Positions 24,541-32,457 of a DNA stretch of 64,000 nt are shown here, in pieces. This DNA comes from Clostridia bacterium (GTDB lineage: Bacteria; Bacillota; DSM-521; Neomoorellales; SLTJ01), in NCBI GenBank assembly GCA_004347685.1, contig SLTJ01000001.1, forward strand, positions 62,001 through 126,000, read 5' to 3'. Each line of letters opens with the position of its first letter. The stretch's first letter is position 1. Under the pieces are notes generated by a model. The model ran no database searches. It saw only the letters and a program-made list of their open reading frames with translations, and was not told the origin of the DNA. The translations under genes and the position numbers were made by a program.

Positions 24541-26430
24541 ATGGGGATGAAGAATATCGCGCCGGAAGATCCTTGGCTGTCGCAAAAGGAGATTCTCAGC
24601 CGGCGGGTAGCGGCTTTATTTGGCATACTGTCTCAGGTTTACGGCACCGATCAACTGGTGCTCAAGGCCAGCAAGGTGGACGCTCTCAAGCTATTGCGTT
24701 CCGACCACCTGGAGGAGCGGGTACTGGCCCTGGAAAAACTGGTTTATGAGGACCCTACCCTGGACCGGATGCCGGAAGAAGAAGACATTGAGGGCATCCT
24801 CAATGATCTGCAGGAGCAAATTGCCGATTTCCTGGCGCGGCGTTCGGTGGAGGACGAAATTGAGCGGCGGGTCGCGGACCGCATGCATGAGCGGCATGAA
24901 GATTACATTAACGAGATCAAAGAGCAGCTTATCAGGGAAAGCGCCGGTCCGGAGAATGCCCAGACCCTCAAGAAGCTGGCCCTGCTGGAAAAGCAGTCCC
25001 AGATCAAGCTGAATCGCTCGATCCTGGAAGTACTGCGGCCCAAATCGGCCCGGGAAATCGTGGGCCAGGAACGGGCCCTACGGGCGTTGATCGCTAAGAT
25101 AGCCAGCCCCTTTCCCCAGCACGTCATCCTTTACGGTCCCCCCGGCGTCGGCAAGACCACGGCGGCCAGGATTGCCATGGAGGAGGCTAAGAAACTCCCC
25201 AGCGCTCCCTTTAGAAAGACGGCCCCCCTGGTTGAGGTCAATGGCAGCACCCTGCGCTGGGACCCACGGGAAGTAACCAATCCCCTCCTGGGTTCGGTAC
25301 ACGACCCCATCTACCAGGGGGCGCGGCGGGATCTGGCCGACAGCGGCATTCCCGAGCCCAAGCTAGGCCTGGTCACGGAGGCCCATGGCGGTATCCTCTT
25401 CATTGACGAGATCGGGGAAATGGACCCGCTGCTGCTAAATAAGCTGCTGAAGGTGCTGGAGGACAAGAAGGTGGAATTTGATTCCTCCTACTACGACCCC
25501 GACGACGAGCGGGTACCCCAGTACATCCGCAAGTTGTTCCAGGAAGGGGCCCCGGCCGACTTTGTCCTCATCGGCGCTACCACCCGCGACCCGGAGGAGA
25601 TTTCCGGCGCCTTGCGTTCGCGTTGCTCCCAGGTTTTCTTCGAGCCCCTTACGCCGGAGCATATTCAAATTATTGTGCGGCAGGCGGCCCGGAAGCTCAG
25701 GGTGGAGCTGGAGCCCCAGGTGCCTGAGATAGTAAGCGAATATACCATCGAGGGCCGCCAGGCCATCAACCTCCTGGCCGACGCCTATAGCCTGGCCCGA
25801 TACGATAGCCGCCGCCGGCGCCGCCCAATAATCAGCATCGCTCATGTCCACGAGGTCATTCAAAACGCCCGGCTGACCCCGTACAACGTACCCCGGGCCA
25901 GTGACGCGGCTGAGATCGGGCGGATTTTCGGCCTGGGAGTGGCCGGGTTTGTCGGCTCTTTGATCGAGATCGAGGCCATCACCTTCCCGGCCGCAGAAGT
26001 CGGGCACGGGCAGATCCGCTTTAATGAAACGGCCGGCAGCATGGCCCGGGATTCAGTTTTTAACGCGGCCGCGGTGATCCGCAACCTTACCGGCGAGGAT
26101 ATCCGTGATTACGACCTGCACGTTAACGTGGTAGGCGGTGGCAATATCGAAGGCCCATCAGCCGGAGCCGCCATTTGCCTGGCCATCTGGAGCGCCATAA
26201 AGAAGCAGCCCCTGCGGCAGGATGTGGCGGTGACTGGAGAAATATCTATCCAGGGCAAGGTCCATCCGGTGGGCGGCCTGCTGGAGAAGATCTTTGGGGC
26301 CAGGCAGGCCGGAATCAAGAAGGTGCTGGTGCCGGAGGAGAACCGGACGGATATTCCCGCCGATATTAAGGGAATCGAGATCATCCCGGTGGCCAGTATC
26401 CAGGAGGCCATCCCCCAGGTAAGCAGTTAA
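24541..26430 (+). CDS. Lon-family ATP-dependent protease (sporulation type)
   Basis: About 629 residues without the N-terminal substrate domain of LonA, instead a coiled-coil region (~80-180). The AAA+ module has Walker A GPPGVGKTT (~200-208), Walker B GGILFIDEIGEMD (~283-295) and an arginine finger region SGALRSRCSQVF. The C-terminal Lon protease domain has the catalytic serine in EGPSAGAA (~542) and lysine in GGLLEKIFGARQAGIKKV (~585). This is the layout of the LonB/LonC proteases of endospore formers. The start is ambiguous among GTG 24538, ATG 24541 and ATG 24547. Gene order rplI-lon-dnaB is typical for Moorella-like genomes. Confidence 0.92.
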   Translation: MGMKNIAPEDPWLSQKEILSRRVAALFGILSQVYGTDQLVLKASKVDALKLLRSDHLEERVLALEKLVYEDPTLDRMPEEEDIEGILNDLQEQIADFLARRSVEDEIERRVADRMHERHEDYINEIKEQLIRESAGPENAQTLKKLALLEKQSQIKLNRSILEVLRPKSAREIVGQERALRALIAKIASPFPQHVILYGPPGVGKTTAARIAMEEAKKLPSAPFRKTAPLVEVNGSTLRWDPREVTNPLLGSVHDPIYQGARRDLADSGIPEPKLGLVTEAHGGILFIDEIGEMDPLLLNKLLKVLEDKKVEFDSSYYDPDDERVPQYIRKLFQEGAPADFVLIGATTRDPEEISGALRSRCSQVFFEPLTPEHIQIIVRQAARKLRVELEPQVPEIVSEYTIEGRQAINLLADAYSLARYDSRRRRRPIISIAHVHEVIQNARLTPYNVPRASDAAEIGRIFGLGVAGFVGSLIEIEAITFPAAEVGHGQIRFNETAGSMARDSVFNAAAVIRNLTGEDIRDYDLHVNVVGGGNIEGPSAGAAICLAIWSAIKKQPLRQDVAVTGEISIQGKVHPVGGLLEKIFGARQAGIKKVLVPEENRTDIPADIKGIEIIPVASIQEAIPQVSS

Positions 26431-26466
26431 TAACCAACTGAAGCCGTCCCGGGTGGGGGTGAAGCA

Positions 26467-27801
26467 GTGAGCGTGCTGTTAGAAAAAGTTCCGCCCCAGA
26501 ACCTGGAGGCCGAACAGGCGGTGCTGGGTTCCATTCTCCTTGACAGCCAGTCCCTGTATGTAGTCATGGAGTTCCTGCGGCCAGAGGATTTTTATCTGGA
26601 AGCGCATCGAGTCCTGTACCAGGTATTCCTGGAGATGGCTGACCGGGGGCAGGCGGTAGATGCGGTAACCGTGGCCGCGGAGTTGACCCGGCGGGGCCTG
26701 GTGGAGAAGGTAGGCGGGGCCAGCTACCTGGCTTCCCTGGCCGGCACGGTGCCCACGGCCGCCAATATTGCCCACTACAGCCGTATCGTGGCTGACAAGG
26801 GCCTGCTGCGGGCCTTGATCCGGGCCGGGACCGAGATCGTGGAGAAGGCCTATGCAGAGGAGGAAGACCCGGACCAACTCCTGGACACGGCTGAAGCCAT
26901 GATCTTCGGCCTTTCCCGGACGCGGAGCCGCCAGGGTCCGGTACCCATCGGGGAATTGCTGCAGGGTACCTTTAACCGCCTGGAGTTTCTTATCGGCCAC
27001 AAGGGTGAGGTTACCGGGGTTCCTACCTTCCGGGAACTGGACAAGTATCTTTCCGGCCTACAGCCCAGCGATCTGATAATCTGTGCCGCCCGGCCGGGGA
27101 TGGGCAAGACATCCTTTTGCCTGAACATCGCCCAGGGAGCGGCCCAGCGTCACGGCATCCCGGTACTTATCTTCAGCCTGGAGATGTCGGCCCAGCAGGT
27201 GGCCGAGCGGTTGCTGGCCGCGGCGGCTATGGTGGACCAGCACAAACTGCGCACCGGGTTTCTAAACGAGGCCGAATGGAAGAGCCTGGTAGATACAGTC
27301 GGACCGCTTTCTACGGCCCCCATTTTTGTGGACGATACCCCGGCGGCCACGGCCATGGAAATCAGGGCCAAGGCGCGGCGCCTGAAGGCCGAGCACGACA
27401 TCGGGCTGGTGGTGGTGGACTATCTGCAACTGATGCGCAGCTACAGCCGGGTGGAAAACCGGCAGCAGGAGGTGGCTGGGATGTCCAGGGCTTTGAAGGC
27501 CCTGGCCCGGGAGTTAGGCGTGCCGGTGCTGGTGCTCTCCCAGCTTAATCGCGGGGTGGAAAGCCGGCAGGACAAGCGGCCGGTGATGGCCGACCTTTTG
27601 GAAAGCGGGGCCATCGAGGCCGACGCTGACGTGGTTTTGTTCCTTTACCGGCCCGAGTATTACGACCGTGAAACTGACAAGAAAGGAATAGCCGAAGTGA
27701 TTATCGGCAAACACCGCAACGGCCCGGTGGGCATGGTGGAGCTGGGGTTCTTTGCCGAGTATACCCGGTTTGTGGATCTGGCGCCTGAGGACATGGGTTA
27801 A
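26467..27801 (+). CDS. dnaB: Replicative DNA helicase DnaB
   Basis: 444 residues. The N-terminal domain (PPQNLEAEQAVLGSILLD, ~9-26) binds primase; the RecA-like motor has Walker A AARPGMGKTSF (~205-215), LVVVDYLQLM (~315-324) and LSQLNRGVESR (~358-368), ending with VIIGKHRNGPVG. It unwinds DNA at the replication fork as a hexamer. It starts with GTG 26467; GGTGGGGGTGAAG serves as ribosome site. No intein is present. Confidence 0.97.
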   Translation: MSVLLEKVPPQNLEAEQAVLGSILLDSQSLYVVMEFLRPEDFYLEAHRVLYQVFLEMADRGQAVDAVTVAAELTRRGLVEKVGGASYLASLAGTVPTAANIAHYSRIVADKGLLRALIRAGTEIVEKAYAEEEDPDQLLDTAEAMIFGLSRTRSRQGPVPIGELLQGTFNRLEFLIGHKGEVTGVPTFRELDKYLSGLQPSDLIICAARPGMGKTSFCLNIAQGAAQRHGIPVLIFSLEMSAQQVAERLLAAAAMVDQHKLRTGFLNEAEWKSLVDTVGPLSTAPIFVDDTPAATAMEIRAKARRLKAEHDIGLVVVDYLQLMRSYSRVENRQQEVAGMSRALKALARELGVPVLVLSQLNRGVESRQDKRPVMADLLESGAIEADADVVLFLYRPEYYDRETDKKGIAEVIIGKHRNGPVGMVELGFFAEYTRFVDLAPEDMG

Positions 27802-27831
27802 GGCCACGGGCCGGAAAAGGCAAGCGGGACG

Positions 27832-27876
27832 AAATGGGGAGAAGATAAACGGGGAGAAGAGAAACGGGGAGGGCTC
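27832..27876 (+). repeat. Three 15-bp tandem repeats carrying Shine-Dalgarno-like cores
   Basis: AAATGGGGAGAAGAT, AAACGGGGAGAAGAG and AAACGGGGAGGGCTC follow each other at 27832, 27847 and 27862. Each carries GGGGAG; the last serves the TTG start at 27880. Confidence 0.8.
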
Positions 27877-27879
27877 TAT

Positions 27880-29289
27880 TTGCACAGGCTTATGGTGGCT
27901 ATTCTGGTGGTGGCGCTTTTGGGGGCCGTAACCTGGGCGCCGGTGGCCCAGGCGGCCCCGGAGATCAAGGTGGTAGTAGACGGGCGGCCGGTATCCTTCG
28001 ACGTGCCTCCGGCGCTCGTACAGGGGCGGACCCTGGTGCCGGTACGCTTCGTGGCCCAGGAACTGGGGGCGCAGGTGGACTGGGAGGCAGCTACCCGGAC
28101 GGTGACGGTACATAAGGGGACAGATGAAATAGCGGTGCAGGTGGGGCAGAATACGGCTCGGGTTAACGGCGTGGCCTACCAGTTGGATGTGTCCGCGCGC
28201 ATGGTACGCGGCCGGGTGCTGGTGCCGGTGCGTTTCTTCAGCGAGCTTCTGGGCGCTGCCGTGGCCTGGGACGTGGCCACGAACACGGTTTTTATTATTA
28301 CCGGCCGCAGCGTCACCCCGGCCGACATGTGGATTACCGGCTACCTGTACGGAGCCAACTCGCTGCGGTCGGTGCAGGAAAACCTGGACATGCTGACAGG
28401 CATTTTCCCCTTTGCCTATATCGCCCAGGCGGACGGCAGCATCGGGGTTGACCCGGTCATGCAGAATCCCACGGTGGGTTGGCAGGAAGCGGAAAACCTA
28501 GCGCGGCAAAAGGGTATTCCCATGTATGCGTCCATCAGTCAGCACAGCCGGGATATCCTGCAGCAACTGCTTTTTACGGGTGAAGCCCGGGACCGGTTTG
28601 TTGCGGAAGCCTTCAAGCTGGTAGTAGATCAGGGATACCAGGGCCTGAACCTGGATTTTGAGCAGGTGCCGGCCAGCGTGGCCGCCCGCGAAGCCTACGA
28701 CGGGCTGGTGCAGGAGCTGGCGGCCCGCCTGCACGGAGCCGGGCTGGAGCTCAGCCTGGCCGTTCCCGCCAAGGTGAGCGACGATGTGGCCTGGCAGCTT
28801 GGCTACGATTACGCCGGTCTGGGGCGTTATGCCGACTATGTGGTCATCATGGCCTATGACGAACACCATGCCGGGGGAGAACCGGGGCCCGTAGCCTCCC
28901 TGCCCTGGGTACAGCAGGTGGCGCAGTATGCTGCCAGCCAGATTCCCCCGGAGAAAATACTTCTGGGGGTGGGAGTCTACGGCTACGACTGGGGCGCCTC
29001 CGGGAATGCCAAGGCGGTGGACCTGCTGACAGCGCAGACCCTGGCCATGAACAGCGGGGCCCAGGTGACATGGGACGCCACAGCCTATGTCCCCCATTTT
29101 ACCTACTGGGACGCCGCCGGGGTCAAACATGAGGTGTGGTACGAGGACCCACGGAGCCTGGCGGGCAAGCTAGAAGTGGGCCGGGCCAACAAGTTATCCG
29201 GCATCGCCATCTGGCGTCTGGGAATGGTGGCCCCGGAAATGTGGCAGGTTATCCGCGGCAGTCTGGCGCCCCTGGGCAGGACGAATTAG
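27880..29289 (+). CDS. Exported GH18-type hydrolase with copper amine oxidase-like N-terminal domain
   Basis: 469 residues. A signal peptide (MHRLMVAILVVALLGAVTWA) is followed by two copies of the copper amine oxidase N-terminal-like fold (LVQGRTLVPVRFVAQELGA ~47-65 and VRGRVLVPVRFFSELLGA ~107-124), which in Clostridia act as a wall-associated module. The C-terminal ~300 residues are a glycoside hydrolase family 18 barrel: GLNLDFEQVP carries the catalytic acidic residues (DxE, ~250-259), and VVIMAYDEHH (~323-332) follows. Related proteins (YaaH/SleL) cleave spore cortex peptidoglycan. The TTG start follows a triple GGGGAG repeat. Confidence 0.88.
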   Translation: MHRLMVAILVVALLGAVTWAPVAQAAPEIKVVVDGRPVSFDVPPALVQGRTLVPVRFVAQELGAQVDWEAATRTVTVHKGTDEIAVQVGQNTARVNGVAYQLDVSARMVRGRVLVPVRFFSELLGAAVAWDVATNTVFIITGRSVTPADMWITGYLYGANSLRSVQENLDMLTGIFPFAYIAQADGSIGVDPVMQNPTVGWQEAENLARQKGIPMYASISQHSRDILQQLLFTGEARDRFVAEAFKLVVDQGYQGLNLDFEQVPASVAAREAYDGLVQELAARLHGAGLELSLAVPAKVSDDVAWQLGYDYAGLGRYADYVVIMAYDEHHAGGEPGPVASLPWVQQVAQYAASQIPPEKILLGVGVYGYDWGASGNAKAVDLLTAQTLAMNSGAQVTWDATAYVPHFTYWDAAGVKHEVWYEDPRSLAGKLEVGRANKLSGIAIWRLGMVAPEMWQVIRGSLAPLGRTN

Positions 29290-29308
29290 GGAGTGTGAGG
29301 GGATAATT

Positions 29309-29827
29309 ATGGAAGGAGTAAGGATAGCTGCTGAACTGATGGAACTTGCCGCCCGGACAGCTCCCAAGACCGGGGGCAAGGATTTCCTGGCCGTAACCGT
29401 GGTCAGCGGGCCGGACCTCGCCCGGCTGGCCGCAGCCATGGTAGCCTACGGGGGAGACAGCGGCAAGAAGAATTTTGACCGGGACGGCGAGAACGTCAGG
29501 AATTCCGAAGCCGTCCTCCTGATCGGCCTAAAGAACCCGGCCACCGGCGGGCTGGACTGCGGCGCCTGCGGCCACGACCGGTGTACCGAACTAGAAGAGG
29601 GCCAGCACGAGGGCCCAGAGTTTCGTGGCCCCTGGTGCGCCTGGCGCCTGGTGGACCTGGGCCTGGCCGTGGGCTCGGCGGTGAAGACGGCCAGCCTCCT
29701 GAACGTGGATAACCGCGTCATGTATCGGGTCGGGGTGGTGGCCAGGAGAATCGGTCTGGTGGAGGCCGACGTGGTGCTGGGCATCCCGCTGGCGGCTACC
29801 GGCAAGAACATCTTTTTTGATCGGTAG
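29309..29827 (+). CDS. DUF2148 ferredoxin-like domain protein
   Basis: 172 residues, start ATG 29309 behind GGGGATAATT. ARTAPKTGGKDFLAVTVVSG is the DUF2148 opening and GGLDCGACGHDRCTELE (~75-91) holds a ferredoxin-like cysteine cluster; VGVVARRIGLVEADVVLGIP is the conserved C-terminal segment. Such proteins occur mostly in strict anaerobes. The cysteines suggest an iron-sulfur cluster, but the reaction is unknown. Confidence 0.88.
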   Translation: MEGVRIAAELMELAARTAPKTGGKDFLAVTVVSGPDLARLAAAMVAYGGDSGKKNFDRDGENVRNSEAVLLIGLKNPATGGLDCGACGHDRCTELEEGQHEGPEFRGPWCAWRLVDLGLAVGSAVKTASLLNVDNRVMYRVGVVARRIGLVEADVVLGIPLAATGKNIFFDR

Positions 29828-30021
29828 GAAGGGGCAAGCCCAGGCAGGCCCATGCCGGGCTTGGTGACTGTCCCGGCAGAGGGAGGAAATAGCCTTGCGG
29901 CGTGGCGCCAATTTAAGGCGGCAGATCCACCCAGAAACCAGCCTTTGCGGCATGGGGTTTAGAGTTCACAGGGCCAAGGGGGAGCCCGTCGCTCCTTTTC
30001 GTCCCTGGTGGGAGGAAACCA

Positions 30022-30204
30022 ATGCGTACGTTTCTCAGGTATTTGTTAATCAAGGTGGCGGTCGCCGCCCTGGTCTACCTCGTCATCCAGCTTTTTATTT
30101 TTAACCATGCCCTGGATCAAGCGGCCTTTACCGAACTGGCCGTCTTTGCCCTGATATTCGGGCTCGTATCTACGGTTTTGCACCGCCTTTTGCCCAGGAG
30201 GTAG
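30022..30204 (+). CDS. Small two-helix membrane protein
   Basis: 60 residues, ATG 30022 with GGGAGGAAACC upstream. Two hydrophobic helices (~residues 8-27 and 38-54) with a basic C-terminus LHRLLPRR. No family recognised. The next gene starts 5 bases after its stop, with its ribosome site inside this gene's end, so they are coupled. Confidence 0.7.
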   Translation: MRTFLRYLLIKVAVAALVYLVIQLFIFNHALDQAAFTELAVFALIFGLVSTVLHRLLPRR

Positions 30205-30209
30205 CAACC

Positions 30210-31172
30210 TTGGCCCTTGACGAGAGTCAGCTTCACTGCCAGCAGATTTACTTTCCCAACGGCTACGGGCACCTGCTCTACGGCGAACTATTCCTGCCGG
30301 CCGGTGAGGCCGAGGCCCGCGTCGCCCGGCGACACCAGCAGGTAGATGAAAATAGCGGCGAAGCAGAGGCCCGGGTTCCAATCCGGGACTGGCACAGCCA
30401 ATTCCACCAACCGCGAACCTCGATTTTCAGGGTAGACCCCCATGCCACCGTTGGTGGCACCATCTTCCCACCTCTCACCTCTATTTTCAGGGCAGGGGTG
30501 GTCCTCACCCACGGGTTCCGGGCCGGCCCACCGGACTGGGAACGCTCCCGCTACCTGGCCCGACGGTTGAGCGGGCAGGGAGCGGCGGTTCTCTGCTTTG
30601 ACTACCGGGGCGTGGGCCAGAGCCAGGGTGAGATGCGCGAGGCCGGCCTCACCAATTATGCCCTCGATCTAGGAGCAGCCGTCAGCCACCTCCTTTCTTT
30701 TGTCAGCCAGGTGGTCGTGGTGGCCCATAGCTTTGGGGGCCAGGTGGCCATGGCCAGGGCCGCCGAAGACCCCCGCATTGCCGCCGTTTGTACCCTTGGC
30801 ACGCCCAGGCACAGCCTGCCCATCTTTCAGCAAGTCCTGTCGCCGGAAAGATACGCTGAACTTGTGGGCGGCGCGGAAATACGCTTTGCGGACCGCTACG
30901 GCTCTTTTCCTTTGCGGCCAGGGTTCCATTACGACCTGGTGCGGTACAACATGATCGAACTCGTCCCCAGGATAGCCCCTCGCCCGCTGCTTCTCGTTTA
31001 CGCTGGTGCTGATAACCTTACGCCTCTGACCGAAGGTTACGACCTCCTCGCCGCGGCCGGTGAGCCGAAAGCCCTGGAAATAGTGGCCGGAGCCGACCAC
31101 TTTTTCAGCCGCCGCCAGCACCGGGAAGCCTTGGCGGCTACCATCGAGCACTGGCTTGCAAGGATCGGGTAG
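30210..31172 (+). CDS. Alpha/beta hydrolase with an in-frame repeat insertion
   Basis: 320 residues from TTG 30210 behind AGGAGG. The fold features are the GVVLTHGF oxyanion strand (~96-103), FDYRGVGQSQGEM (~130-142), nucleophile elbow VVAHSFGGQ (~171-179), the acid in VYAGADNLTP (~270-279) and histidine in VAGADHFFS (~294-302). Compared with the family, ~60 extra residues (about 32-95) lie between GELFLPAG and GVVLTHGF. They contain two internal duplications, GEAEARV and TSIFR, and their DNA matches the GAGGT-type repeat. The catalytic residues are all intact, so the enzyme may still work. The substrate is unknown; serine aminopeptidase/esterase-like. Confidence 0.82.
   Translation: MALDESQLHCQQIYFPNGYGHLLYGELFLPAGEAEARVARRHQQVDENSGEAEARVPIRDWHSQFHQPRTSIFRVDPHATVGGTIFPPLTSIFRAGVVLTHGFRAGPPDWERSRYLARRLSGQGAAVLCFDYRGVGQSQGEMREAGLTNYALDLGAAVSHLLSFVSQVVVVAHSFGGQVAMARAAEDPRIAAVCTLGTPRHSLPIFQQVLSPERYAELVGGAEIRFADRYGSFPLRPGFHYDLVRYNMIELVPRIAPRPLLLVYAGADNLTPLTEGYDLLAAAGEPKALEIVAGADHFFSRRQHREALAATIEHWLARIG
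30357..30495 (-). repeat. GAGGT-type repeat inserted in a coding sequence
   Basis: The complement reads two adjacent units starting GAAAAT(A/C)GAGGT. The unit at 30469-30494 is GAAAATAGAGGTGAGAGG followed by TGGGAAG, matching 46363-46388 except for one base. The other (30390-30430) has GAGGTTC and GTGGAATTGGCTGTGCCA, matching the centre of the family. CCTC(G/T)ATTTTCAGGG occurs at 30418 and 30478, 60 bases apart. GGYGARGCMGAGGCCCGSGT occurs at 30303 and 30357, 54 bases apart; both spacings keep the frame. Confidence 0.7.
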
Positions 31173-31200
31173 CCCCTGTCCGCGCCACCCATCTTTGCTA

Positions 31201-31229
31201 TTGCCGCCAGCGTGGCCAAGTGATATAAT
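31201..31229 (+). promoter_or_regulatory. Sigma-A promoter of the Crp/Fnr gene
   Basis: TTGCCG (31201-31206), 17-base spacer, TATAAT (31224-31229). The leader to the start codon at 31457 is about 220 bases and holds no recognised element, only a 23-codon ORF from ATG 31379 without a clear ribosome site. Confidence 0.65.
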
Positions 31230-31456
31230 AAATTGCAACAATGGAGTGGTATCGAGGGATGTTGTCCTGCCGGCCGATAGGTCTATTTTCGTCCTCCTCC
31301 GGGGGGCGCGAGGGCGGCAGGGCGGCTTATTTCTCATCTGGTGGGCGGAAAGAAGCAGGGTAGAGGGCTGTTATTTAGATGGCAGCAGACGAGAATCTCG
31401 TTGCCGCCGGGGAAGCTACGGTAGTCGTAGGAATCTCACGCCAGGGGTGAGGCTCG

Positions 31457-32125
31457 ATGGGTACAAAGCAGCCATATTCCAGCGTAGCTTCGCCGAAAAA
31501 ATTGCTGGTAGATGAAGAAGTGCTAAGGCGAGGCTTGACCGTCCGTTTTCCGCCCAAGGCCGTTATTTTCGCCCAAGGTGACCCGGCAGACAAGATTTTT
31601 TACCTGCGCTCGGGGATGATTAAACTTTACTTCATGAGCCGAGAAGGATATGAGAAGACCGTACTGTATAGCGAGGAAGGGAATTTCTTTGGCGATGCCG
31701 GGATGTTACGTGGAAAGCCATATGGGATCACGGCGGTAACGGTGACCGGTTGCGAGGTGGTGGTATTCACGGTCGGCCAGTTCCTGACCCTGTTCAAGGA
31801 GAATACCGAATTCGCCGAGGCATGTCTATACTCCCTGGCCGAGAAGCTTTGGGCAACTGGCCGGCAGGTAAACAACCTGGCCTTTGAAACCGGCTACGGC
31901 AAGGTGGTCAGCGCCCTAGCCTACGTAGCCAGGCACTCCGGGGTACCGGGGGGACAGGAGCCAGGTGAAGTGCGGGTCGAGGTAACCCAGCAGGAACTGG
32001 CCGAGATGGCCGGGGTAAGCCGGGTCACCGTGTCGGCTACGCTTAAGGATCTGCAGAAAAGCAATATTATCAGTACCAGCCGCAACGCCATTTTGGTGCA
32101 AAACCTGGAACTGCTGCGGCTGTAG
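31457..32125 (+). CDS. Crp/Fnr-family transcription regulator
   Basis: 222 residues, ATG 31457 with AGGGGTGAGG upstream. The N-terminal cyclic-nucleotide-binding-like beta barrel (FPPKAVIFAQGDPADKIFYL, ~31-50; GNFFGDAGMLRG, ~75-86) is followed by a long dimer helix and a C-terminal winged helix with VTQQELAEMAGVSRVTVSAT (~174-193). No N-terminal cysteine cluster is present, so it is not an FNR-type iron-sulfur sensor; the effector is unknown. It precedes the UbiD-TRAP cluster, whose upstream region carries a 21-bp inverted repeat at 32253, a plausible target. Confidence 0.92.
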   Translation: MGTKQPYSSVASPKKLLVDEEVLRRGLTVRFPPKAVIFAQGDPADKIFYLRSGMIKLYFMSREGYEKTVLYSEEGNFFGDAGMLRGKPYGITAVTVTGCEVVVFTVGQFLTLFKENTEFAEACLYSLAEKLWATGRQVNNLAFETGYGKVVSALAYVARHSGVPGGQEPGEVRVEVTQQELAEMAGVSRVTVSATLKDLQKSNIISTSRNAILVQNLELLRL

Positions 32126-32153
32126 GAGCTAGAAGCGACAATCCTGAGTGTGA

Positions 32154-32179
32154 AAGGCCTGGTTTCAGGCCTTCTTTTT
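32154..32179 (+). terminator. Intrinsic terminator of the Crp/Fnr gene
   Basis: AAGGCCTG-GTTT-CAGGCCTT hairpin followed by CTTTTT. Confidence 0.88.
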
Positions 32180-32252
32180 CTGGTGACCTCACTTCACGAC
32201 GCCACTCTGCCTCTCTTCCTGGAGTAACCTGCCATTGAGCAAGTGTAAAGTA

Positions 32253-32273
32253 CTTAACATATTCCGTGTTAAG
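32253..32273. promoter_or_regulatory. 21-bp inverted repeat, candidate Crp/Fnr operator
   Basis: CTTAACA (32253-32259), 7-base spacer, TGTTAAG (32267-32273): perfect 7-base arms, about 185 bases before the UbiD start. The spacing suits a dimeric winged-helix regulator such as the one just upstream. Confidence 0.5.
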
Positions 32274-32457
32274 AGATTTTTTATCTTATGCCAACAGCTT
32301 AGTCGTAGCTGTCTGAGTTCCAGATTATAATGCGCAATAAGAACGGCGTTGCAATAATGGGGAAGTCGGTATTATTACTGGAGGTGAAAAAACAAGAAAG
32401 TCCTCATTTAGCAAGAAAGTCAGGTCGCAAGGTTTATCACGAGGAGGAGGCAGCACT

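Noticed and set aside
31379-31450. 23-codon upstream ORF in the Crp/Fnr leader
   Set aside because: It ends just before the regulator start, but lacks a clear ribosome site, and nothing indicates a regulatory peptide.
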